A stretch of 64,000 nucleotides of DNA from Kineosporia sp. NBRC 101731 (GTDB taxonomy: Bacteria > Actinomycetota > Actinomycetes > Actinomycetales > Kineosporiaceae). The DNA lies in the NCBI RefSeq assembly GCF_030269305.1, contig NZ_BSTC01000002.1:620001-684000 (forward strand), given 5' to 3'. A program made the translations under genes and the position numbers. This document shows, piece by piece, positions 27,296-34,500 of the stretch. The notes beneath the pieces were generated by a model. The model had not been told where the DNA came from. It did not search any database and saw nothing but the letters and a program-made list of their open reading frames with translations. Positions within the stretch are counted from its first letter, which is position 1. Each line of letters starts with the position of its first letter.

Positions 27296-28822
27296 CTACC
27301 CCCGCCGGAACGGTATGGCCGCCCGCATCGGGGCCATGTCCAGCCGGTGGGTGTTTTTCACCACCAGGAGAACGAAGGCGAGGACACCTACCAGGCAACA
27401 GGTCACGGCCGCCCAAGCGCTGCCGTCGGTCAGCGTCCGGTAGACCAGTCCGGTCGGCAGGAACGCCAGCGCTGACATCAGCATCGCCGGGTAGACCCGC
27501 CGCCACGTGCGTTCCAGGCCCACGGCGTACCGCACCTCGAGCATCACCAGCAGCGCGTCGGCCACCCAGGTGACCGACCAGGCCACGGCCGCGCCGTTCA
27601 TCCCCCAGATCGGCACCAGCAGGAAGTTCATCGCCAGGTTGCCGCCCAGGGCCAGTACCCGGTTCGCCATCTGCAGACCGCTGCGGCCACTCATCAGCAG
27701 GATGGTCTGGTTGTTGCCTGCCGACATCACCAGCAGCATGGCGACCGACAGCATCGTCAGAGCCGTTGCGCCGTCGTCGAACCCGGGCCCGAACACCGAG
27801 AGCACAGCCGGTGAGTACAGGGCGAGCACCAGGTAGAGCGGCCACGACAGCAGCACGGTCCACTGCGTCACGACCGACGAGAGCCGCGCCGCCCCGGGCA
27901 GATCGCCCAGGGCCAGCAGCCGGCTGATCTCCGGGGCCATCGCGACCCGCATGGCTCCCTCGGCCAGGGTGCCGGTCAGGATGAACCGGCTGGCCGCCGC
28001 GTAGATACCGGCATCGCGCGGGGAGGCCAGGGCGGCGACCACGAGCACGTCCGACCAGACGATCGCGGCCTCCAGAGCCGCCGTGACCGCCCGGGGACCG
28101 CTGAACCGCCAGAACTCGGAGGCCACCTCGCGCACCGGACGCGACGGGACCGCATCTGGATGGGCCCGCTCGATCGCCCGGGTACGGCGGGCCACCAGCA
28201 CCACCGCGATCGCCAGACCCACCACGAACGGCAGGTTCCAGGTCAGGATGGCCGCGCTCAGCCCCAGTCCGGCGACCAGTGCGATCCCGGCCAGGACCGG
28301 CCGCAGGCCAGGCACGATCACGTTCTGCACAGCCGCGTAGCCGAGGATGTTGCCGGCCCCCCGCAACCCCGCGGCCAGCACCATCCCGGGCCCGGCCACG
28401 ATCACGAAGGGCGCGCTGAACCGGAACAGGGTGTCCAGGTCGTCGCCCGCCCCGATCACGTCGGCCAGCCACGGCGCCAGCAGGTACAGCGCCACCGCCA
28501 TCAGCACCCCGGCGGCCAGCGACGGCACCACGCCCACCCACAGCGTGGTGCGGATGTCGCGGGGCCGTTGCAGAGCCCGGTGCCGCGCCACGGCCCAGAC
28601 CAGCCCGGTGTCGGCGCCCAGCTTGCCGATCGTCGTGATGACGGTGAGAACGGCCACCACGACGAAGAACTCACCGGATGCAGACGGGCCGAAGCCCCGC
28701 CCGATCACCACGTTGAGCAGGAGGCCGGTCACCGCGGCAATGCCGGAGCCGGCCAGGGCGATGGCGCCGTTGCGGGCCGCGCCGCCGAGATCGGCTCCCG
28801 GGCGCGAGGTATCGGTTGTCAT
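27296..28822 (-). CDS. Wzx-type polysaccharide flippase (MOP superfamily)
   Basis: The 508-residue protein is hydrophobic throughout, with about 14 membrane segments, the size and pattern of lipid-linked oligosaccharide flippases. The N-terminal GAARNGAIALAGSGIAAVTGLLLNVVIGR is typical of Polysacc_synt proteins. A central FWRFSGPRAVTAALEAAIVWSDVLVVAAL segment marks the second half of the fold. It should move the undecaprenyl-linked repeat unit across the membrane for the polymerase encoded just upstream. ATG 28822 overlaps the stop of that polymerase gene by four bases. Confidence 0.87.
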   Translation of the reverse strand: MTTDTSRPGADLGGAARNGAIALAGSGIAAVTGLLLNVVIGRGFGPSASGEFFVVVAVLTVITTIGKLGADTGLVWAVARHRALQRPRDIRTTLWVGVVPSLAAGVLMAVALYLLAPWLADVIGAGDDLDTLFRFSAPFVIVAGPGMVLAAGLRGAGNILGYAAVQNVIVPGLRPVLAGIALVAGLGLSAAILTWNLPFVVGLAIAVVLVARRTRAIERAHPDAVPSRPVREVASEFWRFSGPRAVTAALEAAIVWSDVLVVAALASPRDAGIYAAASRFILTGTLAEGAMRVAMAPEISRLLALGDLPGAARLSSVVTQWTVLLSWPLYLVLALYSPAVLSVFGPGFDDGATALTMLSVAMLLVMSAGNNQTILLMSGRSGLQMANRVLALGGNLAMNFLLVPIWGMNGAAVAWSVTWVADALLVMLEVRYAVGLERTWRRVYPAMLMSALAFLPTGLVYRTLTDGSAWAAVTCCLVGVLAFVLLVVKNTHRLDMAPMRAAIPFRRG

Positions 28823-30078
28823 GCCATGACCTCCGGAGGCCGGATCCGGCGCAGCACCAGGGCCGCCACGAGCATCATCACGCTGAGCTGGGGACCGTCG
28901 TAGCCGTAGTAGACGATCGTCAGCAGGGCCACCACCAGGCTGACGTGCAGCCACAGGTGGCTGCTGTGCTGCCACCGCACGGAGACCAGGGCCAGCCAGG
29001 CGAACCAGCCGACGAAGAGGAAGAGACCGACGAACCCGAAGCTGAACATCACGTTCCAGATCTGCCCCTGGGTGCCGACGGAGATGTCGAGCGTGGCGGA
29101 GGGCCGGGGTGCGCCGTTGCCGATGAGCGGCGAGGCGAGCGTGCCGTTGAACGCCTCCGCGTAGATGGTGCTGCGGCTCTCGTTCGTCGCGCTGTATTCC
29201 AGACGCTGCGACAGGCTGGAGAACAGTCCCACCGCATGGGCCGCACCGGCCACCACCACCCCACCGGCCAGCACCCCACCCAGGGGCACCAGGCGTCCGT
29301 GAAAAGCGAACCGGACCACCGCGTACAGCAGGCCCACCACCACCGCGATGTACAGACCGCGGTTCAGCGTGGCGAAGGCGGGCACGATACCCAGTGCGAG
29401 CACCAGGATCGTCGCCAACCGCACCCGTCGCCCGGCCAGGGAGACCAGCGCGAGCATGCACGGCACCAGCAGCGCCACATTGCAGCCCCAGCCGTTGGTG
29501 TAGGCGAAGGGCGCACTGGGCCGGGTGAAGGGCTGCGGAGCCCCCCATGGTTGCTGCACCTCGGCGAACCGCGGCCGTACCAGCGCCCCCACGTACTCGT
29601 TACTCGCGATCGAGCCCGGCAGTACCAGGGAGGTCGGGGTGGTGAGCCGGACCTCGGGCAGCAGCACCCCGAGCCAGCCGCCGAGCACCACGAACGCGAA
29701 GAAGGCCAGCAACACGGTGAGGGCCCGCCGGTCGCTGAACCGCTGCCTGCCCAGGTTGTAGACGTAGACGAACACCATGGTGGCGCCCAGATAGTTCGTC
29801 ATCCGGACGCCGTAGCCCACCACCCGGAAGATGTTGTCCAGAGCCAGAACCGCCACTGCGGCCCAGATCACGAAGAAGATCCAGAAGGCGGAACCGACCG
29901 GCAGAGAGACGTTTCCACGAGCCCAGAGCAGTACGAGCATCGGTACCGCACAGATCATCGGGGCGAACGAGGCCAGACCCAGCACCCACAGCAGGGGGAA
30001 CCCGGCGAAGAGCAGCACCACCGGCCAGGCCGGAAGTTCGGCCTGACGGGTGACCGGCCTCGTCAGGGTCTCAGACAC
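28819..30078 (-). CDS. O-antigen ligase/Wzy-type polymerase
   Basis: The 419-residue protein has about 11 membrane segments and a large extracytoplasmic loop between roughly residues 145 and 195, as in WaaL/Wzy proteins. The conserved second loop reads ESRSTIYAEAFNGTLASPLIGNG near 298-320. It probably polymerises repeat units delivered by the flippase, with chain length set by the Wzz-like protein. ATG 30078 lies within the end of the upstream GT2 gene (8-base overlap). Ligase and polymerase cannot be separated by sequence alone; locus context favours polymerase. Confidence 0.82.
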   Translation of the reverse strand: MSETLTRPVTRQAELPAWPVVLLFAGFPLLWVLGLASFAPMICAVPMLVLLWARGNVSLPVGSAFWIFFVIWAAVAVLALDNIFRVVGYGVRMTNYLGATMVFVYVYNLGRQRFSDRRALTVLLAFFAFVVLGGWLGVLLPEVRLTTPTSLVLPGSIASNEYVGALVRPRFAEVQQPWGAPQPFTRPSAPFAYTNGWGCNVALLVPCMLALVSLAGRRVRLATILVLALGIVPAFATLNRGLYIAVVVGLLYAVVRFAFHGRLVPLGGVLAGGVVVAGAAHAVGLFSSLSQRLEYSATNESRSTIYAEAFNGTLASPLIGNGAPRPSATLDISVGTQGQIWNVMFSFGFVGLFLFVGWFAWLALVSVRWQHSSHLWLHVSLVVALLTIVYYGYDGPQLSVMMLVAALVLRRIRPPEVMA

Positions 30079-31024
30079 CCCGGCCGAACCGGCGGCCGAG
30101 ACCGATGACCTGATCGGGGGTGACCAGGTGGGACGTCACCAGCAGCGAGGCCAGGGCCTGGCGGTTGGTGGGATGGTTGCGCAGGGCCCGGGCGGCCAGC
30201 CCGAGGGCCTTGCGGCGCTTTCCGAGAGCCGCGTTGGCGAAGGCCAGCTGCCCCTGTACCCGGCCGAGACCGCGCCGCTCACCGGCGAATTCGGGGAAGC
30301 GCCGCAGCAGCCAGGTGAGTGCCTGATCGATCATCTCCCAGCGACTGGTGAAGAACGAGCCGTTGTGCCAGTTCACCCGCACCAGGGTGTCGCGCACGCA
30401 GACCACCGGGCCGGTCCTGGCCGCCCGCAGCAGCCAGTCGTAGTCCTCGGCGTAACCGCCCGGGATCTCCTCCTCGACCAGACCGAACCCGTCCACCACC
30501 GCGGACCGCCGGGCCAGGTAGGTCGAGGGATGCACCTCCATCCGGCGGTCGCGCAGGAAGTCGCGGAAGGTGAGCACCTCGTCCTGTGCCTGACGGGGTA
30601 TGTCGCGGCCGGAGAAATGGATGACGATGCCGGTGGCCACCAGACTGGCCTGCGGGTAACGGTCGAGCAGGTCGAGCTGGGCCTTCAGTTTGCCCGGCAG
30701 CCACTCGTCGTCGTCGTCGCAGGCGGCCACGACGGAGTGGGACGCCTTGAGATATCCGGTGTTACGGGTGCCCGCCAGGCCCGGTGTGCGCTCGTTGCGC
30801 AGCACCCGCAGGGTGCGGCCCGGCCCGGTGGGAACCTCGGGCCGGTGGATCTGCTCCTGGTCGAACACCACGATGCACTCGATCGGCCCGTCGAACTCCT
30901 GCGCCAGCACGGCCTGTACGGCCCGGGCCAGGAGTTCCGGCCGGTCTTTGGTCGGGACGATCACGCTGACGCCGGTCACTTCGACCGGAACCGGCTCTGC
31001 CATAACGCCTTCAGTCAAACTCAC
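30071..31024 (-). CDS. Family 2 glycosyltransferase
   Basis: The 317-residue protein is a GT-A glycosyltransferase. The N-terminal strand and loop read GVSVIVPTKDRPELLARAV near residues 18-36. The metal-binding motif is VAACDDDDEWLPGKL near 98-112. The acceptor-side acidic residues fall in YAEDYDWLLRAA near 190-201. It acts on the cytoplasmic side and likely extends the lipid-linked repeat unit. GTG 31024 is taken as start; ATG 31003, close to GAAGG, is equally possible. It is first of three overlapping genes with the polymerase and flippase. Sugar specificity is unknown. Confidence 0.86.
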   Translation of the reverse strand: MSLTEGVMAEPVPVEVTGVSVIVPTKDRPELLARAVQAVLAQEFDGPIECIVVFDQEQIHRPEVPTGPGRTLRVLRNERTPGLAGTRNTGYLKASHSVVAACDDDDEWLPGKLKAQLDLLDRYPQASLVATGIVIHFSGRDIPRQAQDEVLTFRDFLRDRRMEVHPSTYLARRSAVVDGFGLVEEEIPGGYAEDYDWLLRAARTGPVVCVRDTLVRVNWHNGSFFTSRWEMIDQALTWLLRRFPEFAGERRGLGRVQGQLAFANAALGKRRKALGLAARALRNHPTNRQALASLLVTSHLVTPDQVIGLGRRFGRGV

Positions 31025-31136
31025 GACACCTGTCCCCTAGTGCTCAGACCCCGTGGCATCGTCGCGAGACGGGTCGACCGACCAGACCGTGCTACTCACC
31101 GTGCATCCCCGGATCATGTTAGGTGACCTTTGTGGC

Positions 31137-31187
31137 CTTGTACCGGATACTGTGAATTAAGTTAGATTTTGCCCGAATGTGTACAAG
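31137..31187. promoter_or_regulatory. Spaced inverted repeat in the GT2/acetyltransferase divergent promoter
   Basis: CTTGTAC at 31137-31143 and GTACAAG at 31181-31187 are reverse complements 37 bases apart, flanking an AT-rich stretch (GAATTAAGTTAGATTTTG) that could be the promoter core. The GTGTACA string also occurs in the palindrome at 26409-26445. The whole 181-base region holds no gene. Confidence 0.3.
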
Positions 31188-31205
31188 TCATCCCAGGAGA
31201 CCTCC

Positions 31206-31718
31206 GTGACGCTGGCCGACTGGCTCCAGACCTGCCGCCGCGACCTGCGCGCGAACGCCGGCTACCCGAAGAGTCAGCTGTTGCTGCTCCTCTTCCGCAC
31301 GGCGCAGTACGTGCGCACCGGCCCACGCCCCGTCCGGGCCACGTATCCCCTGGTCGGCACGGTGTACAAGGTCTTCTCCGAGTGGTTCCTGGGCATCGAG
31401 CTGCCGGCCAGTACGCCGGTGGGCCCGGGCCTGCGGCTGCGGCACGGCGTCGGCACGGTGGTGAACCCGGCCGCGTCGATCGGCGCCGATGTGATGTTGC
31501 GGCACGGTGTCACGATCGGCAATCGGCGCGACGCCACCGACTGCCCGGTGCTCGAAGACGGCGTGGAGGTGGGCGCCGGCGCCGTACTGATCGGGGCGAT
31601 CCGGATCGGGGCCCACAGCCAGATTGCGGCGGGCACGGTGGTGCTCAAAGACGTTCCGCCGGAGTCGGTCGTGCACCCGGCCACCGAAGTGGTCATCCGG
31701 CCCCGCAAGTTCGACTGA
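31206..31718 (+). CDS. Serine O-acetyltransferase-like hexapeptide acetyltransferase
   Basis: The 170-residue protein has a short helical N-terminus and a left-handed beta-helix. Repeats include RLRHGVGTVVNPAASIGADVMLRHGVTIGNR (about 79-109) and VEVGAGAVLIGAIRIGAHSQIAAGTVVLKDV. The catalytic His is likely in LRHGV. Members of this group in polysaccharide loci usually acetylate sugars, while CysE makes O-acetylserine. The truncated N-terminal domain and location favour the former. GTG 31206 is six bases from AGGAG and is preferred over a GTG at 31179. Degenerate tandem repeats start at its stop codon. Confidence 0.83.
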   Translation: MTLADWLQTCRRDLRANAGYPKSQLLLLLFRTAQYVRTGPRPVRATYPLVGTVYKVFSEWFLGIELPASTPVGPGLRLRHGVGTVVNPAASIGADVMLRHGVTIGNRRDATDCPVLEDGVEVGAGAVLIGAIRIGAHSQIAAGTVVLKDVPPESVVHPATEVVIRPRKFD

Positions 31719-31760
31719 CAGGGCCAAGTTCGACTGATACGCAAGTCCCGCTGACAGCAG
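31706..31760. repeat. Degenerate tandem repeat spanning a stop codon
   Basis: Units CAAGTTCGACTGACAGGGC, CAAGTTCGACTGATACG and CAAGTCCCGCTGACAGCAGT follow each other from 31706. A fourth, weaker unit (CAGGTCCGCTGATACAC) runs into the convergent GH16 gene. Each carries a TGA. The first TGA is the stop of the acetyltransferase. Confidence 0.6.
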
Positions 31761-32648
31761 TCAGGTCCGCTGATACACCCGCACGTAGTCGATGTCGTAC
31801 GTAGCCGGAAAACGGGTTTCGGCCGTGGGATCTCCGGGCCAGCTACCTCCGACCGCCAGATTAACCCGCAGGTAGAACGGTTTGTCGAAGGTCGAGGCCA
31901 GCCAGCCGGTGGTGTCTTCGGTGCGCTCGTAGACCGGTAGATCGTCGATGTACCAGACGATCCGGTCGGGCGACCAGTCGACGGTGTAGGTGTGCATACC
32001 CTCGCCGGGCTCCTGACCGGCCGGGAAACTGTGCTCCTGGCCCTGCTTCTTGTGCGTGCCGACGTAGTCGTACCAGATGGTCTGATGCGCCTTGTCGAAC
32101 TGGGACTCACCCGGACCACTGCCGATGGCCTCCAGCACGTCGATCTCACCGGTGCCGCCCTCGGTCGGCCGGGCCCAGAACGCCGGCCACATACCTTTCG
32201 AGACACCCTTCTGGACGGGGAGTTCGGCCCGGATCTCGAACCGGGCGTAGGTCCACTCGTGCAGCCCCTTGGTGGACAGGTGAGCGGAGCTGTAGTCCCG
32301 CCCCCGCGGGAAGCGCTCGTCCCGGCCCTTGCCACACTCCAGCGGCTCGTTCTCACGAAGAGCCGTGAGACGCAGCCGGCCGTCGGCCACCGAGACGTTC
32401 TCCGGCCGGTCCATCAGGCAGGAGACCTGACCACCGCCGTCGCCGTAGGTGGACTCGTGCTCGACCACCCAGTTCGCCGGATCGACTGCGCCGCCCTCGA
32501 ACTCGTCCGCCCAGACCAGACCCCAACCGTCGCGCGAAAGCCGCGCAGACTCGTCCTCCATCGTGCCCATGGTCTCGCTGCGGAGAAGCACGACCGCCAG
32601 CCCGATGACCACCACCACGGAAACCACCGCCAGCAATCGTTTCACCAC
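31761..32648 (-). CDS. Glycoside hydrolase family 16, membrane-anchored
   Basis: The 295-residue enzyme has an N-terminal hydrophobic helix (residues 4-22) that may be a signal peptide or anchor, then one GH16 domain. The catalytic motif ExDxxE is EIDVLE at 168-173 (nucleophile E168, acid/base E173). GH16 enzymes cut beta-1,3 or mixed-linked glucans and galactans. In an exopolysaccharide locus it could trim or release polymer. Start codons are GTG 32648 or 32645, with no strong ribosome site. The catalytic domain is clearly similar to that of the next gene, from FDGSSLD/FEGGAVD to the shared ending DYVRVYQR, indicating duplication. Confidence 0.88.
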   Translation of the reverse strand: MVKRLLAVVSVVVVIGLAVVLLRSETMGTMEDESARLSRDGWGLVWADEFEGGAVDPANWVVEHESTYGDGGGQVSCLMDRPENVSVADGRLRLTALRENEPLECGKGRDERFPRGRDYSSAHLSTKGLHEWTYARFEIRAELPVQKGVSKGMWPAFWARPTEGGTGEIDVLEAIGSGPGESQFDKAHQTIWYDYVGTHKKQGQEHSFPAGQEPGEGMHTYTVDWSPDRIVWYIDDLPVYERTEDTTGWLASTFDKPFYLRVNLAVGGSWPGDPTAETRFPATYDIDYVRVYQRT

Positions 32649-32741
32649 GCATCACCCCAGAACAGGATAGACGTGAAGAGACGCGCACAGTGGGCGGAAC
32701 CGGCAATGGTGCCGATCCCGCCCACCCGGTGCCGACGAAGG

Positions 32742-34322
32742 TCAGCGCTGGTACACGCGCACGTAGTCGACCACGTAGTTCGCGGGGAAGATGGTGCTGG
32801 CGTCGGGCGTTCCGGGCCAGTTACCACCCACGGCCAGGTTCAGCCGGATGTAGAACGGCTTGTTGAAGGCCTGGTCGATCCACGAGGTGTTCGTCTTGTT
32901 CCGCGTGACGGTGAGCTTGCCGTCCACGTAGAACCGGATCTCACCGGGCTCCCACTCCACCGCGTAGGTGTGATAGCCGTCACCGAGATGCCCACTGGTC
33001 AGGGCATACTCGTAACCGACCTGGGGATGCGTGCCGACGTAGTCGTAGTGCAGCGTCTGGTAGACCTTGTTGCTGGTCGTACCGCCGTTGCCACTGCCGA
33101 TGGCCTCGAGGATGTCGAGTTCACCGGTGCCGCCGTCGGTCGGGCGAAGCCAGAACGCCGGCCACAGACCCTTCGACTTCCCCGGGGTGAGGGGCAGTTT
33201 CGCCCGCATCTCGAAACGGCCGTACTTCCACTCCTTGAGCCCCTTGGTGCTGATGTGCCCGGAGCTGTAGGACCGGCCGTTCGGGAAGCGGGTATCGCTG
33301 TTCCCGCACTTCAGCGGCGTGCTCTCGCGCCGCGCGCTCAGCGTGAGCGTGCCGCCCGACACCTTGAGGTTCTCCGGACGGTCCATCAGGCAGGGCAGTT
33401 CCTTGTTGCCCTCGCCGTAGGTGGAGTAGTCCTCGGCCTTCCAGACGGCGGGGTCGAGGCTGCTGCCGTCGAACTCGTCGGCCCAGACCTTGCGCCATCC
33501 GGCCGGCACCGCCGGAGCGGTCGTGGTGGTGGACGTCGTGGGCGGCTTCGTGGTGGTCGTGGTCGAACTGACCGGAGGCTTCGTGGGGCTCGGCGGCCTG
33601 GTGGGGCTGACCGGCGGTTTCGTGACCGGGATGGTGGACGCCGGCGGCTTGGTGGGTGCCGGCGGAACGGTCACGACCGGGCCGCCCGCGGTGCTGTCGT
33701 CCAGCACGATGTCGTCCACGACGATGCCCACGTTGGCCGGGACCTGGTTGCCCACCACGTTCAGGTCGAGGCTCGACCCGTCGGTGACGGCCCGGTACTT
33801 CGTGGTGAGCGGATGCCAGGCGGTGTCGGTGAGCCAGAGCGTGGACCGCTTCTGCCCGCGTAACGTGCGCCCGTCGTACTCCATGATGCGCAGTGCCACG
33901 GACACCCCGGGCCGCGTCGCCCGCACCCAGGCGCGGGCCTCGTACCAGGCACCCTGGTCCGACGACTCGACGCTGTTGGTCTTGTCGTTCAGCGCGATCG
34001 TGCGCCGGCCCGGTCCGGGGTGCGAGATCTGCGCCCCCTGACCGCTACGCCCCTTGACCAGCTCCAGGCGGGCACCGGAGCTGGCGAACCAGCCCGACAA
34101 CCCGTCGTCGAAGGTGGAGTTGGCGACGACGTTCCCGGTACCGGAGGCCGAGGTGGTGGCCACGACGGCCAGCGCCACCGCCACCACGCCGGCCGCAGCC
34201 ACCGCGACCAGGGGTTTGCGACGCAGCCCCCTCCTCCGCCGGGGTGCGTCGCCGGTGACGCCCCCCGATTGCCTTCTCCTTCCCGCCGGAGGCCGGGCCT
34301 CCGTCGAAGAACGTTGAACCAT
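32742..34322 (-). CDS. Secreted GH16 glucanase with N-terminal carbohydrate-binding-like domain
   Basis: The 526-residue protein starts with a basic tail and a hydrophobic segment (about 37-58). A CBM4/9-like beta-sandwich covers ~63-210 (NVVANSTFDDGLSGW ... VGIVVDDIVLDD). A Pro/Thr linker of repeated KPP and TTTT units covers ~215-272, and a GH16 domain covers 276-526 with ELDILE at 401-406. It should act outside the cell on beta-glucan-like polymer. ATG 34322 is used; the first 36 residues are unusually long for a signal peptide n-region. It lies 93 bases upstream of its paralogue at 31761-32648, same strand. Confidence 0.87.
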   Translation of the reverse strand: MVQRSSTEARPPAGRRRQSGGVTGDAPRRRRGLRRKPLVAVAAAGVVAVALAVVATTSASGTGNVVANSTFDDGLSGWFASSGARLELVKGRSGQGAQISHPGPGRRTIALNDKTNSVESSDQGAWYEARAWVRATRPGVSVALRIMEYDGRTLRGQKRSTLWLTDTAWHPLTTKYRAVTDGSSLDLNVVGNQVPANVGIVVDDIVLDDSTAGGPVVTVPPAPTKPPASTIPVTKPPVSPTRPPSPTKPPVSSTTTTTKPPTTSTTTTAPAVPAGWRKVWADEFDGSSLDPAVWKAEDYSTYGEGNKELPCLMDRPENLKVSGGTLTLSARRESTPLKCGNSDTRFPNGRSYSSGHISTKGLKEWKYGRFEMRAKLPLTPGKSKGLWPAFWLRPTDGGTGELDILEAIGSGNGGTTSNKVYQTLHYDYVGTHPQVGYEYALTSGHLGDGYHTYAVEWEPGEIRFYVDGKLTVTRNKTNTSWIDQAFNKPFYIRLNLAVGGNWPGTPDASTIFPANYVVDYVRVYQR

Positions 34323-34500
34323 TGTTCGAATCTCCCGTGTGTCGCCGTTCGAATGTCGGCTGCACCCGGCCGGCTGATTTCCCCGTGCCGACCGGGACGG
34401 CTTTTCTTACCGAGAATGAATGTGCAGCCGCAAGGCATTCAGCGACGCCCGGGAAACGTTCGGACGGATTTTGGGTCGACTTAGCAGTTTTTTGCCCGGA

